64,000 nt of DNA from Desulfosarcina sp. BuS5 (GCF_028752835.1 NZ_CP087952.1:1-64000); one strand, 5' to 3'. Shown: positions 1-10,133, counted from the stretch's first letter. Notes: generated by a model from the sequence alone, not told the origin. Made by a program: numbers and translations.

Positions 1-63
1 TTGCTTTTCAAACTTTATGAAATAGTTCAGTCAGCCTAATTAACCATAATATAATACTTTAGG

Positions 64-1644
64 ATGAAAATGGCCGAAACTGCCAATACAATCAAAGTCG
101 ATCAAATCATAGCGATTATTTTAAGACGGCGCTGGATTTTGATAATTCCCTTTTGCATAGCAATAGTGGTTGGCAGCTACCTTGCGATAACTTTGCCGAA
201 AATATACAGCGCCAGCACCCTGATTTTTATCCAGCCACAGAAGGTCCCGCAATCCTATGTTCGATCCATAGTATCAAGTGATATTAATTCCCGAATCAAC
301 ACCATCTCGCAGCGGGTCATGAGCAGGACAAATCTGGAAAACATTATAAAGAGATTCAACCTTTTTTCAGAGCCGGAAAATCAGGATATGTTCATGGAAG
401 ACAAGGTGGCTATACTTGCAAAGCGTATTTCGGTTGATGTAACAAGATCGTCAAGGAGGGAGGCGGATTCATTTTCAATCTCTTTTAGGGGAGGGGATCC
501 TGACAGAGTAATGAGAATCGCCAATACACTTGCCGCCTATGTAATTGATGAAAATCTCAAGGTCAGGGAAGCCCAGGCTGTAGGCACCAGTGACTTTCTT
601 GCGGGAGAACTTAATTCAACCAGAACAAAGCTCACTAAACAGGAGAATACCCTTAAGGAATATAGGGAACAATATATGGGGGGATTGCCTGAGCAGCTTG
701 ACAGTAACCTTAGAATCCTTGAACGGCTTCAGGAACAACTTGATTCCGCCAACATTAATCTCAGGGATGTAAAAAACAGGCTTGCCAATCTTGAAACAAT
801 CCGGTCGCAACCAGCAATAATGCAGCCGGCAGGTACCGACGCCGCACAAGGCACAGGTACTGAGACTAACCTGGCGCAGATGCAGATGCAGTTATCTGAT
901 CTTAAAGCAAGGTATACTGACAAGCATCCTGATGTTCTTCGCCTGCAGAAAATGATTGCAGATATGGAAGCTGGAAAAATATCAGATAAAGACACCGGCG
1001 AAACAGATGGGCCGGCATCAGGCAGAAGCAGAAATATAAATTATGCAAATTCAAACCGCATCAATGAGCTTAACAGCGAAAAGGCAGGGCTGATATCTGA
1101 AATTAAAAAACTTAATAATCAGATAATCGTTTATCAAAAACGGGTTGAAGATACTCCAAAAAGGGAGCAGGAGCTTTTATCTTTAAACAGAGACTATGAC
1201 AATATCAGGGATACCTACAACTCTATTTTGGAAAGAAAACTAGAAGCAGAGCTTTCCGTTAACATGGAAAAAAAACAAAAAGGCGAGCAATTTCGCATTA
1301 TCGATCCTGCCAGACTGCCCCAGAAACCGGTCTCTCCGGATATGAAAAAACTGTTTCTTTTTACAATTGCAGCAGGGCTTGGAGCTGGAGGCGGCATTGC
1401 TTTTTTGTTTGAATTTTTCAACCAGGGCTTTAAATCGATAAATGATGTTGAATCTTATCTGAATATTCCTGTAATTGCAGCTATACCATCGGTTTTTCAT
1501 AAAAAGGATAAGGTCTTGAGAGGACTGAATAATGCGGCGTCTGTTTTTTCATTAATGATTTCATTCGTATTATTGGCAGGTTTTGCATTACTGACCTTGA
1601 AAGGTGTTGATTATGCACTTGAATTGCTTAAAAAGTTTATCTAA
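64..1644 (+). CDS. Wzz/GumC-type polysaccharide chain-length determinant
   Basis: Inner-membrane co-polymerase that sets chain length in Wzy-dependent polysaccharide assembly, of the subtype found in exosortase loci. A membrane segment lies at about residues 24-46, followed by a large periplasmic part with likely coiled coils (about 170-240 and 330-400). The proline-rich PARLPQKPVSP stretch near residue 415 sits just before the next membrane segment, a family hallmark. A further hydrophobic segment lies near 496-514. No kinase domain is fused; the kinase is the next gene, 18 bp away. The ATG at 70 is nearly as good a start as 64 because AGG at 61-63 fits it better. Family call is firm; the subtype is inferred from context. 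Confidence 0.9.
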   Translation: MKMAETANTIKVDQIIAIILRRRWILIIPFCIAIVVGSYLAITLPKIYSASTLIFIQPQKVPQSYVRSIVSSDINSRINTISQRVMSRTNLENIIKRFNLFSEPENQDMFMEDKVAILAKRISVDVTRSSRREADSFSISFRGGDPDRVMRIANTLAAYVIDENLKVREAQAVGTSDFLAGELNSTRTKLTKQENTLKEYREQYMGGLPEQLDSNLRILERLQEQLDSANINLRDVKNRLANLETIRSQPAIMQPAGTDAAQGTGTETNLAQMQMQLSDLKARYTDKHPDVLRLQKMIADMEAGKISDKDTGETDGPASGRSRNINYANSNRINELNSEKAGLISEIKKLNNQIIVYQKRVEDTPKREQELLSLNRDYDNIRDTYNSILERKLEAELSVNMEKKQKGEQFRIIDPARLPQKPVSPDMKKLFLFTIAAGLGAGGGIAFLFEFFNQGFKSINDVESYLNIPVIAAIPSVFHKKDKVLRGLNNAASVFSLMISFVLLAGFALLTLKGVDYALELLKKFI

Positions 1645-1662
1645 ACGTAGCCAGGGGTAAAA

Positions 1663-2514
1663 ATGGGTAAAATATTTGATGCGCTGGAAAAAGCCAAGCA
1701 AGAGGAACCGATTCCGGCGCCACCTGAAAAGTATCCCGAACTTGTCAGGACTTTATTTGATAAATCCGGATCTGATAAACCTGGATCTGATAAATCCGGC
1801 ATCCTGATTAAAGACTCAGAATTTGAAAATAATAACAGGGTTATCGATGAAGATATTATAGCATACGCAGATTTTGATTCTATAGAAGCAGAGCAGTTCA
1901 AAATGCTCCGGACTAACATCCTTTTTCCTGTTTCCGGGCAACCTCCGCGCTCAATACTTGTAACCAGCGCCATGCCTGGTGAGGGTAAAACATTTGTAGC
2001 CGCAAACCTTGCGGTCAGCATTGCCAGGAATATTAACGAACATGTTCTCCTGATTGATTGTGATTTACGCAAGCCCAGTATACATACAAGATTCGGTTAT
2101 AATAACGTCCGGGGTCTGAGCGAGTATTTAAGCAGGAATGTTCCCCTTGCTTCGCTCCTTTTGAAAACAAAAATAAAAAAGTTAACCCTGCTGCCGGGCG
2201 GGAAAATTCCTGACAACCCGTCCGAACTTTTATCTTCCGAAGCTATGAAAAAAATGCTGGTGGAGGTCACGGAAAGATATAAAGACCGTATTATTATAAT
2301 AGATTCCCCGCCTCCGCAGTTGACGGCAGAAACAAATGTGATTGCGAGACAGGTGGACGGCATCCTCCTTGTGATAAAATACGGCGGCACTAAACGCGAG
2401 ATGGTGGCAGAGATGATCGGCAGGCTTGGTAAGGAAAAAGTGCTGGGAGTTGTGTTCAACTGGTTGAGCAAAAGAGCTACATCCTATTACGGCTATGGTA
2501 AATACGGTAAATAG
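1663..2514 (+). CDS. CpsD/CapB-family tyrosine autokinase
   Basis: Cytoplasmic BY-kinase that partners the preceding Wzz protein and controls EPS assembly by autophosphorylation. The Walker A motif SAMPGEGKT is at about residues 102-110, Walker A' (LLIDCDLRKPS) follows, and Walker B (IIIDSPPP) lies near residue 208. The C-terminus is tyrosine-rich (YYGYGKYGK), the expected phosphorylation tail. Start is supported by AGGGG upstream. Residues 34-46 hold a short in-frame repeat (SDKxG three times), encoded by a near-perfect tandem DNA repeat at about 1757-1796. It lies 6 bp before the sugar transferase gene, so the first three genes form one transcription unit (inferred). Confidence 0.9.
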   Translation: MGKIFDALEKAKQEEPIPAPPEKYPELVRTLFDKSGSDKPGSDKSGILIKDSEFENNNRVIDEDIIAYADFDSIEAEQFKMLRTNILFPVSGQPPRSILVTSAMPGEGKTFVAANLAVSIARNINEHVLLIDCDLRKPSIHTRFGYNNVRGLSEYLSRNVPLASLLLKTKIKKLTLLPGGKIPDNPSELLSSEAMKKMLVEVTERYKDRIIIIDSPPPQLTAETNVIARQVDGILLVIKYGGTKREMVAEMIGRLGKEKVLGVVFNWLSKRATSYYGYGKYGK

Positions 2515-2520
2515 ACTATA

Positions 2521-3903
2521 ATGCTGCGGTTATTAAAACAATACTATCCTATAAGAAATGCTGTTTTCGTAATCGGAGAAGCCTTTGTAATTTTTTTTTC
2601 AGTATTAATTGCATACTGGTTTATCATAGATTCAAACATACTTGGCGGGTGGTTATACTGCAAAATATTTTTAATATCATTTATAGTACAGGCATGCCTG
2701 TACTATAATAATCTTTATAATTTCAAAGTAATTGACGGCTTCACAGAACTTAGCATCCGGCTTTTTCAAGCCGTGGGTTTTGCTGCTATAATTCTTGCAG
2801 TAATTTATTTTTTTTTTCCGGGCGCTATTATCGGCAAGGGTGTATCCGGAATAAGCATTGCTCTTATCCTTATTTTTATTACATCATGGCGGTTATGTTA
2901 CACTCTTGTTCTTGAGCGCGGTTTATTCAATCAACAGATAATAATTCTTGGTTCCGGAGAACTGGCCAACAATATAAAAATCGAAATAGAAACTACTAAA
3001 GACTGCGGATATACCGTCAAGATGATTTTTAAGGAAGATGCCGATACCGACAGACTAAATGCAACAAAAATCACCATATCCCGAAGTGGATATGATGGAC
3101 TCTGTGAAATAGCCAAAGATTTGAATATTGACAAAATTGTTGTTGCCTTGAAAGAAAAAAGAGGGGTTTTTCCTGTTAAGGAGCTTCTAAACTGCCGTGT
3201 GGCAGGGATCGATGTGCTTGAAGGAAACAGTTTTTACGAAATGCTTACAGGCAAACTTATTGTAGAGCAAATAAATCCAGGGTGGCTGATTTTTTCCAAA
3301 GGTTTTAAGAAATCATTCATAATGCGCGCTTTTAAACGTTGCACAGATTTCTTTTTGTCCTTGAGCATGCTTATCATGTTTTCGCCATTGATAATTTTGA
3401 CTTCGATTCTGATCAAAATGGACTCTGAAGGACCAATCTTGTTTTCCCAGGAAAGAATGGGGCAAAACGGAATACCATATGATGTTTATAAATTCAGGTC
3501 AATGTTTACAGATGCTGAAAAAAACGGCCCGGTCTGGGCCACAACTGACGATAACAGGGTAACGCGGGTGGGAAAATATATCCGCAAATGGCGCATAGAC
3601 GAAATTCCTCAACTCTGGAACGTAATGATTGGAGAGATGAGTTTTGTCGGGCCCAGGCCGGAAAGAGAACATTTTGTAAAAGAACTCGAAGCCATTATTC
3701 CTTATTACAGCCAGCGTTTTAATGTAAAACCGGGATTAACAGGATGGGCCCAGGTAAGTTACGGTTATGGCGCGACTGTTGATGAAGCAATTGAAAAACT
3801 GAACTATGATCTTTTTTATATTAAAAATATGTCGATCCCGATGGACTTAACTGTAATTTTCCGTACCGTTAAAACAGTACTCTTCGGCGAAGGCGCTCGA
3901 TAG
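2521..3903 (+). CDS. Undecaprenyl-phosphate sugar phosphotransferase (EPS initiation)
   Basis: Polyisoprenyl-phosphate hexose-1-phosphate transferase that starts the repeat unit on the lipid carrier. N-terminal membrane helices (about residues 15-130) are followed by a nucleotide-binding-like cytoplasmic domain. The C-terminal bacterial sugar transferase domain comprises a membrane segment near 280-302, the conserved KFRSM at about 322 and the PRPERE block near 380. The length of 460 residues is normal for the WbaP/EpsB-like class in exosortase loci. It sits directly after chain-length and kinase genes, matching the usual order. The sugar transferred cannot be read from sequence. Confidence 0.9.
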   Translation: MLRLLKQYYPIRNAVFVIGEAFVIFFSVLIAYWFIIDSNILGGWLYCKIFLISFIVQACLYYNNLYNFKVIDGFTELSIRLFQAVGFAAIILAVIYFFFPGAIIGKGVSGISIALILIFITSWRLCYTLVLERGLFNQQIIILGSGELANNIKIEIETTKDCGYTVKMIFKEDADTDRLNATKITISRSGYDGLCEIAKDLNIDKIVVALKEKRGVFPVKELLNCRVAGIDVLEGNSFYEMLTGKLIVEQINPGWLIFSKGFKKSFIMRAFKRCTDFFLSLSMLIMFSPLIILTSILIKMDSEGPILFSQERMGQNGIPYDVYKFRSMFTDAEKNGPVWATTDDNRVTRVGKYIRKWRIDEIPQLWNVMIGEMSFVGPRPEREHFVKELEAIIPYYSQRFNVKPGLTGWAQVSYGYGATVDEAIEKLNYDLFYIKNMSIPMDLTVIFRTVKTVLFGEGAR

Positions 3904-4055
3904 TGCCTGAGCGAGCCCTAAGGCACGGTTTTAAGTTTTTGGTTTTGCGTTTTGGGTTAAAAAAATAAGCAATCTCAGCCAGTTGTAAATAAATCAGATT
4001 AAAAAAATGTCATTGTAATTGACCAGGCGGAGCTATATCATTAAGGAGGTAATTT
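3904..4055. other. Intergenic gap upstream of export gene
   Basis: No gene is seen in this 152-bp gap. It starts with a short GC-rich piece (GAGCGAGCCCTAAGGCACGG) that partly resembles the ends of the large hairpin at 18394-18550 and may be a remnant. The remainder is AT-rich and could hold a promoter for the following export gene, but no convincing -35/-10 pair or terminator was identified. Confidence 0.35.
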
Positions 4056-4640
4056 ATGAAAAGGTTAAGACTTTTTTACTTTACTCTATTTATATTAATT
4101 CCAGCTTTTACCCTTTCCGGGTTGTGCTTTGCAGGTAATAAAGTTCCTGATAAAAATTCATATGTTATTGGATGCGGTGATATCCTGGAAATTATCACCT
4201 GGAAAGAACCGGATTTTACACGGGAAGATGTGCTTGTAAGAATAGATGGCAAAATAACATTTCCCCTGCTTGATGATGTTCAGGCAGCAAGCATAACACC
4301 GATTCAGCTCAAAAAAGCAATCGAAATAAAATTAAAAGAATATATTGATAATCCTGTTGTAACAGTTAATGTTACAAACCCAAGCAGTCAGAGGTTCTAC
4401 ATTTTAGGTGAAATAGTAAATACAGGCGAATATCCGCTCGTTAAACAACTGACTGTTCTGCAGGCTTTTGCACTTGCAGGCGGTTTTACAGAATGGGCGG
4501 CAAAAAAAGAAATTATACTTTTAAGAAAAGAAAACGGTCAAGAAAAGTTGTATCGGGTAAATTATAAAGACATCGCCAAAGGTAAGAATTTGAACCAAAA
4601 TGTATTGATCAGGGCTGATGATACTATAATTGTACCGTGA
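4056..4640 (+). CDS. Polysaccharide export protein (Wza-like, SLBB domain)
   Basis: Periplasmic/outer-membrane export protein for EPS. A signal peptide spans about residues 1-26 (KRLRLF, hydrophobic core, CFAG), without a clear lipobox. Next come the polysaccharide biosynthesis/export domain (YVIGCGDILEIITWKEPD at about 36-53) and an SLBB domain (FYILGEIVNTGEYPL at about 112-126). At 194 residues it is much shorter than Wza and matches the short export proteins of exosortase loci. Start is fixed by a strong AAGGAGGT ribosome-binding site. The outer-membrane barrel encoded next probably supplies the actual pore. Confidence 0.9.
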   Translation: MKRLRLFYFTLFILIPAFTLSGLCFAGNKVPDKNSYVIGCGDILEIITWKEPDFTREDVLVRIDGKITFPLLDDVQAASITPIQLKKAIEIKLKEYIDNPVVTVNVTNPSSQRFYILGEIVNTGEYPLVKQLTVLQAFALAGGFTEWAAKKEIILLRKENGQEKLYRVNYKDIAKGKNLNQNVLIRADDTIIVP

Positions 4641-4712
4641 GGAGCGCTGCGTTGGAGGAGCGCTTCGCTGGAGGAACCGGCCTGCGGCCTTGAGGGGCAC
4701 TTCGTTTGAGGG
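4641..4712. repeat. Degenerate GC-rich tandem repeat
   Basis: The short gap between the export gene and the barrel gene holds four or five imperfect units of about 16 bases with the pattern GAGG-R-GC-R-CTTCGYT (for example GGAGGAGCGCTTCGCT). It is visibly more GC-rich than its surroundings. Function unknown; repeated GAGG blocks could also act as several weak ribosome-binding sites for the downstream gene. Confidence 0.5.
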
Positions 4713-4720
4713 ATAAGGGG

Positions 4721-6043
4721 ATGATGAATAATAAAAGAATAATCTTACTATTTTTTTTGGGAATATTTTTTATTATAAATAACGCTTATGGCTTCCAGGC
4801 TGATTTTACGCCGCGGATATCTGTTGATGAGGAATATTCCGATAATATTTATCTGTCATCCAGGATTAAAGAGCATGACTATATTACCAGCATAACCCCG
4901 GGATTTACTCTTGATTTTTCCGGTAGGCGCATCGGCGCAACTATCTCTTATGAACCCTCGCTTGTTTTTTATAAAAGAGAAACAGATAATAACACAATCA
5001 GGCATAGTGCCCAGTTTTCCGGGTGGAGCGATTTAGGTAAAAACACGAGGCTTGAACTTAATAACTCATTTATGCGCACTGAAGACCCGCTTGGAGAAGA
5101 TGATCTTTTCCTGGAAACAGGTGAATCCCTGAGAGATCCGGATCATACTGTGCGGCAGAGCAGAGAACCATATTATACAAATACAACCAGCCTTAATCTT
5201 ACCCACCAGTTCGGCGCGGCCGATTTTTTCCGGATGGGATATATTTACGACATTCTCCAGAATGAGAACCCGGAAGATGATGATAATAAAAGCCAGGCAC
5301 CTTATATCGGACTTACATACTGGTTCATGCCTGATATGGGATTTGAAACGGATTTTTCATACACAAGGGCGAAATATTCCGGCACTGATGATCCTGCTGA
5401 TGATTCCAAAGAATTCCAGGGAAGCTTAAGACTGATCAAACGATTTTCCAGGCATCTGGAAGGATTTATAAATTATAACCATATAATCATGAATTATGAT
5501 GGCGATGAAGAAGATTACAAGGTTTTTGACCCTTCCATAGGCATTAATTATGCAATTTCAGACGATGCTCACATTAATATAGGTATCGGATATTTTATGC
5601 AGGACAGAGAAGAGAGTGACGGCGATTCCGGCCTTTCTTTGTCCGGCGATATTGGCAAAACCTGGGATTTCAGACGCGGCTCAATAGGTTTAACCGGAGC
5701 AATGGGTTACGATGAAGCCAACCTGGGAGCTGAAAACCTGGGTTTTGAAAAATATTACGAGATTGCCTGTATTGGTGAATACGGTTTGACGCAGCGTTTG
5801 AGTGCGAATATAAGCTATTCTTTCAGACGCAGCAAATATGTTGATACAGATGAAAATCGGACTGACAGAACTTCAAGTTTCGGAGCCGGGTGCCGTTACG
5901 CTCCGACCAGGTGGATTTTTTTAAACCTGAATTATCAGTATAACACTGTTGCCTCTACCGATAGAGAAGACGAATATGATGAAAACAGGGTTGTTTTTTC
6001 AATTTCATTTGTGCCTGAAAGGCCATGGAGGCTGGGAAGCTAA
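4721..6043 (+). CDS. Outer-membrane beta-barrel protein of EPS/exosortase locus
   Basis: Predicted secreted outer-membrane barrel of 440 residues. A signal peptide (NNKRIILLFFLGIFFIINNAYGF) is followed by repeated amphipathic beta-strands rich in aromatic residues (SYTRAKYSG, FINYNHIIMNY, NISYSFRRSKY, LNLNYQYNTV) and acidic loops. The C-terminal strand is short and hydrophobic (VVFSISFVPERPW). Such barrels follow the export gene in exosortase loci and probably form the secretion channel (family knowledge). A TTG start at 4706 is possible, but ATG 4721 has AGGGATAAGGGG right upstream and begins the signal peptide correctly. Confidence 0.8.
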   Translation: MMNNKRIILLFFLGIFFIINNAYGFQADFTPRISVDEEYSDNIYLSSRIKEHDYITSITPGFTLDFSGRRIGATISYEPSLVFYKRETDNNTIRHSAQFSGWSDLGKNTRLELNNSFMRTEDPLGEDDLFLETGESLRDPDHTVRQSREPYYTNTTSLNLTHQFGAADFFRMGYIYDILQNENPEDDDNKSQAPYIGLTYWFMPDMGFETDFSYTRAKYSGTDDPADDSKEFQGSLRLIKRFSRHLEGFINYNHIIMNYDGDEEDYKVFDPSIGINYAISDDAHINIGIGYFMQDREESDGDSGLSLSGDIGKTWDFRRGSIGLTGAMGYDEANLGAENLGFEKYYEIACIGEYGLTQRLSANISYSFRRSKYVDTDENRTDRTSSFGAGCRYAPTRWIFLNLNYQYNTVASTDREDEYDENRVVFSISFVPERPWRLGS

Positions 6044-6079
6044 TAAACTGTAAATCTATGTGCCGGGAGGAATAAAATT

Positions 6080-7102
6080 TTGAATATTGATCAAGTTAAA
6101 GCGCAATTAAAGCAAAATCCCAAAAAATGGCTTGTGACCGGTGTTGCCGGTTTTATTGGATCAAACTTGCTCGAAGTTTTGCTCGATTTAGGTCAAACTG
6201 TTACAGGTCTTGACAATTTTTCAACCGGCAAACAGGAGAATCTGGATGGGGTGGAGCAGATTTCAGGCCCTGACAAGTGGCAAAACTTCACTTTTTTAAA
6301 AAAGGATATTGTTAATCTCCCGGACTGTATGGAGGCTTGCGCCGGTGTTGACTATGTCCTGCACCAGGCAGCATTGGGAAGTGTACCCAGATCAATTGAT
6401 GATCCTTTGACAACCAACAGTTCCAATATTGACGGATTTGTCAATATGCTTGTAGCGGCAAGAGATAACAGCGTTAAAAGATTCGTTTATGCCGCATCGT
6501 CATCCACTTACGGAGATCATCCCGATCTTCCCAAGGTTGAAGATAAAATCGGCCGCCCACTATCACCCTATGCTGTTACCAAGTATGTTAATGAACTTTA
6601 TGCGGATGTTTTTGCCACAACTTACGGAACTGAAAGTATAGGCTTGAGATATTTTAATGTTTTCGGAAAAAGACAGGACCCGGAAGGCGCTTATGCAGCG
6701 GTAATCCCTAAATGGATCGATATGTTGCTGCAAGGCAATCAGCCGGTAATAAACGGAGACGGAGAAACAAGCAGAGATTACTGCTTTATAGATAATACAG
6801 TGCAGGCCAATATCCTTGCAGCCGTAACAGATACTCCCGAAGCAGTAAACAAGGTTTACAATGTAGCCTTTGGCGAAAAAACCACCTTGAATGAACTCCT
6901 GGATATGATCAAAAGCGGACTTTCGGCACATAAATCTGAAATCGCAAAAATTGAACCGATCTACGGCCCCTTCCGTAAAGGAGACGTTCGACATTCTCTG
7001 GCCGACATCAGCCGGGCAGAGAAACTGCTCCAATATTCACCTCAATACAACGTTAAAACCGGCATGCAGGCAACAATAGACTGGTATATGAAAAATGCCT
7101 GA
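6080..7102 (+). CDS. UDP-N-acetylglucosamine 4-epimerase-like (SDR family)
   Basis: Extended short-chain dehydrogenase/epimerase. The NAD-binding GVAGFIGSN is at about residues 21-29, the catalytic Ser region SSSTYGDHP near 140 and the catalytic YAVTK near 162. The flanking [20 protein letters not shown] resembles WbpP/TviC-type UDP-GlcNAc to UDP-GalNAc 4-epimerases. It would feed acetamido sugars to EPS synthesis in the cytoplasm. TTG start with GGGAGG 8-9 bases upstream. Substrate is inferred from similarity; UDP-glucose epimerisation cannot be excluded. Confidence 0.85.
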   Translation: MNIDQVKAQLKQNPKKWLVTGVAGFIGSNLLEVLLDLGQTVTGLDNFSTGKQENLDGVEQISGPDKWQNFTFLKKDIVNLPDCMEACAGVDYVLHQAALGSVPRSIDDPLTTNSSNIDGFVNMLVAARDNSVKRFVYAASSSTYGDHPDLPKVEDKIGRPLSPYAVTKYVNELYADVFATTYGTESIGLRYFNVFGKRQDPEGAYAAVIPKWIDMLLQGNQPVINGDGETSRDYCFIDNTVQANILAAVTDTPEAVNKVYNVAFGEKTTLNELLDMIKSGLSAHKSEIAKIEPIYGPFRKGDVRHSLADISRAEKLLQYSPQYNVKTGMQATIDWYMKNA

Positions 7103-7164
7103 AAGCTATAGATAAGGCTAAAGAGCCCCAAGCATATAAAACCTTACACCCAACAACAAAAACA

Positions 7165-9123
7165 ATGTGCGGAATAGCAGGCATAATAAATTTTAAAGAT
7201 CGGGAAGAGATGCTTCCTCTTCTCGAGCAGATGGGGGAACTTCTGCATCACAGGGGCCCCGACGCAAAAGGTTATTATAGCAATGGACCCGCAGGTCTTG
7301 CCCATGCAAGGTTGAGCATAATCGATCTTGATACCGGAGATCAGCCTATTGCCAATGAGGATAAAACCGTTTGGGTGGTCTTTAATGGTGAAATATTCAA
7401 CTACCCCGAATTGCGTAAAGATTTAAAATTAAAAGGGCACTTTTTTTCCACTAAAACAGATACCGAAGTACTGGTTCATCTTTATGAAGAACTGGGAACC
7501 GATATGTTCAAGGAGCTCAACGGCCAGTTTGCATTTGCCCTGTGGGATGCAAAAAAAGAGATCCTGCTGCTTGGACGGGACAGGGTTGGCATCAGGCCCC
7601 TTTTTTATTATCTTGATAATCAGCGCCTGGTCTTCGGCTCTGAAATAAAAGCAATTTTTGCCGACAACAGAATCCCGCGCAGGATCGACACGGAAACCCT
7701 GGCAGATATATTCACCTGCTGGTCATCTTTTGGAGCACGCACCACCTTTGAAAACATATCCCAGGTTCCACCGGGACATTACGCCCTGTTCTCCAGCAAC
7801 GGACTGGAAATACACAGGTACTGGCAGTTAACCTTCAATCCGGATAATGAAAACAAAAATAAATCTGTGGAGGATTGGGCACTTGAGCTAAATACCTTAC
7901 TCAAGGATGCTGCCAAAATCAGGCTCAGGGCGGATGTTCCGGTGGGTTGCTATCTCAGCGGAGGAATTGACAGCACCTATATCAGCAGTCTGGTAAAAAA
8001 TAATTTTAACAACCGCCTCAGAACTTTTTCAGTAGCTTTTCAGGAAAAACGATTTAATGAAGCCGTATTTCAGAACATAGCGATCCAAAATCTTAAAACC
8101 GATCACAGTACAATCCATTGCAGCAACCAGGATATCAGCCGCCTTTTCCCAAAAGTTATCTGGCACACGGAAACCCCTTTATTAAGAACCGGACCTGTTC
8201 CCCTTTTTCAACTCTCCGGGCTCGTGCGTAAAAATAATTTCAAGGTTGTGCTCACCGGTGAAGGGGCAGATGAAATTTTTGCCGGGTATAATATCTTTAA
8301 AGAAGATAAGGTCCGCCGTTTCTGGGCCAAAAATCCTGATTCTGTTTTACGGCCGAAACTTCTGGAAAGACTCTATCCTTATATCTTTTCACGGAATGAC
8401 GGCCGGGCAAAAACCTTTTTAAGAAACTTTTTTAAAAAAGGGATCCAGGAAACATCTGTACCCTTTTATTCACATTTACCAAGATGGCAGAATACATTTA
8501 CACTGCAAAATTTTTTTTCAAAAGATCTGTTTGCACAAACAGGCGGGCCAAACATTTACGGACCAGACAGATTCTATAACAAAATTATCGATTCGCTTCC
8601 ATCGGAATTTATGTCCTGGGCACCCCTTTCCAGAGCCCAATATACCGAAAGCACAATCTTCATGCCCAACTACCTGCTCTCTTCCCAGGGCGACCGCATG
8701 GCAATGGGCAACTCGGTTGAAGGCCGCTATCCCTTTCTGGATCACAGGGTAATCGAGTTTGCAGGCACAATACCGCCAAAATACCGGATGAACGGCCTCC
8801 AGGAAAAATTCATCCTGAAACGGGCTGCTAAAAATTTAATACCCAATGAAATTGTCAGCAGGCCTAAACAGCCCTACCGGGCTCCTATCAGCGAAAGTTT
8901 TTTCGGGAAAACAGCGCCTGGTTATGTGACAGAACTGCTCTCTGAAAACGCTATAAAAGAAAAAGGTTATTTTGATCACAAAAAAGTATCCCGTTTGGTT
9001 GCCAAATGCAGCCGAAACCAGGGGAATCTTTTAAGTGAAAGGGAAAATATGGCAATCGTCGGAATTCTTTCAACCCATCTAATTGACGAAATGTATGTGC
9101 ATAAACTGGGATTACAGGAATAA
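7165..9123 (+). CDS. asnB: Asparagine synthetase-type glutamine amidotransferase
   Basis: ATP-dependent amide-forming enzyme with an N-terminal class II glutaminase. The nucleophile Cys2 (MCGIAG), HRGPD near residue 30 and FNGEIFNY near 72 are intact. The C-terminal synthetase has the PP-loop SGGIDS near 266 and TGEGADEIFAGY near 370. The start is fixed by Cys2 although no Shine-Dalgarno is visible. Long AsnB paralogues (about 630-650 residues) are standard members of exosortase EPS loci and are thought to amidate sugar acids rather than aspartate. Only 2 bp separate it from the sugar amidotransferase gene, supporting a sugar role. Confidence 0.88.
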   Translation: MCGIAGIINFKDREEMLPLLEQMGELLHHRGPDAKGYYSNGPAGLAHARLSIIDLDTGDQPIANEDKTVWVVFNGEIFNYPELRKDLKLKGHFFSTKTDTEVLVHLYEELGTDMFKELNGQFAFALWDAKKEILLLGRDRVGIRPLFYYLDNQRLVFGSEIKAIFADNRIPRRIDTETLADIFTCWSSFGARTTFENISQVPPGHYALFSSNGLEIHRYWQLTFNPDNENKNKSVEDWALELNTLLKDAAKIRLRADVPVGCYLSGGIDSTYISSLVKNNFNNRLRTFSVAFQEKRFNEAVFQNIAIQNLKTDHSTIHCSNQDISRLFPKVIWHTETPLLRTGPVPLFQLSGLVRKNNFKVVLTGEGADEIFAGYNIFKEDKVRRFWAKNPDSVLRPKLLERLYPYIFSRNDGRAKTFLRNFFKKGIQETSVPFYSHLPRWQNTFTLQNFFSKDLFAQTGGPNIYGPDRFYNKIIDSLPSEFMSWAPLSRAQYTESTIFMPNYLLSSQGDRMAMGNSVEGRYPFLDHRVIEFAGTIPPKYRMNGLQEKFILKRAAKNLIPNEIVSRPKQPYRAPISESFFGKTAPGYVTELLSENAIKEKGYFDHKKVSRLVAKCSRNQGNLLSERENMAIVGILSTHLIDEMYVHKLGLQE

Positions 9124-9125
9124 AT

Positions 9126-10133
9126 ATGGCAAATAAAATTTGTACCAGATGTATTTTGCCGGATACTTTTCCGGGCATTAAATTTGACGACAAAGGAGTT
9201 TGCAACCATTGTAAACGTGAAGAAAAAGCTCTTGCAAAAGCGGCTGCAAAAAAAACAGAATACAAAAAACGGCTTGATGGCTTGATTCAGACCCATAAAG
9301 GCAATGCCCCTGTATATGATGTAATTGTAGCATACAGCGGCGGCAAGGATTCCAGCTACACCTTGAAACTGCTTAAAGAGCGATATGATTTAAGAATTCT
9401 GGCCTTCACATTTAATAATCACTTTGTATCACCTTTTGCCTTTGAAAATATAAACCGGATTACAGATGAACTTCAGACCGATCTTGTACAGTTTCGCCTC
9501 CCATGGCCGGCTGGAAAACAACTCTTTTCATTAACAGCCCAAAAAGATATTTTCCCGGAAACAACCATGCTAAGGGCCAGCAGTATATGCACAACCTGTA
9601 TAGGAATAGTCAAACCATTAGTGCTGAAAACAGCGCTTGAAATGTCGATTCCCCTGGTTGCATTCGGATGGTCTCCAGGCCAGGCTCCTATTCAGTCGGC
9701 TATTATGAAAACGAACCCGGCTATGAATCGCCTGACCCAGGAGGCATTTTTAAAGTCTTTTCCCGAAGATACAAAAAATATTATCAGCCGTTATCTGCTT
9801 CCCCTTTCCTATTATGAAATTTATAAAGAGAGATTCCCATATAATATTCATCCCCTTGCTTTTTTTGATTATGATGAAGAAAAAATCAAGATTGAATTGA
9901 ACTCCATAGGCTGGGAAGTCCCTTCTGATACAGATACGAATTCATCCAATTGCCTGCTTAATGCCTATGCCAATCATTGCCATATTACAAGAAACGGTTT
10001 CCACCCTTATGTGTGGGAGATCGCCAACATGGTCAGGCAGGGGATAGTGGACAGGGATGAAGGCATAGAAAAAATATATACAGAGCAGAACGCTAAAATG
10101 GTTGCATACGCGCAGGAGAAATTAGGGTTATGA
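9126..10133 (+). CDS. N-acetyl sugar amidotransferase (WbpG/PseA-like PP-loop enzyme)
   Basis: PP-loop ATP pyrophosphatase of the LPS/EPS sugar amidotransferase family. An N-terminal zinc-type CxxC pair (CTRCILPDTFPG with CNHCKREE) is followed by the PP-loop AYSGGKDSSYT at about residues 70-80 and a second CTTC near 158. Family members convert a uronic acid carboxylate or a keto group to an amide/amidine using ammonia from a partner glutaminase. No HisH/HisF-like partner is present here, so the adjacent AsnB-type enzyme may supply ammonia (inference). Its stop overlaps the next start by 4 bp (ATGA). Confidence 0.85.
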   Translation: MANKICTRCILPDTFPGIKFDDKGVCNHCKREEKALAKAAAKKTEYKKRLDGLIQTHKGNAPVYDVIVAYSGGKDSSYTLKLLKERYDLRILAFTFNNHFVSPFAFENINRITDELQTDLVQFRLPWPAGKQLFSLTAQKDIFPETTMLRASSICTTCIGIVKPLVLKTALEMSIPLVAFGWSPGQAPIQSAIMKTNPAMNRLTQEAFLKSFPEDTKNIISRYLLPLSYYEIYKERFPYNIHPLAFFDYDEEKIKIELNSIGWEVPSDTDTNSSNCLLNAYANHCHITRNGFHPYVWEIANMVRQGIVDRDEGIEKIYTEQNAKMVAYAQEKLGL

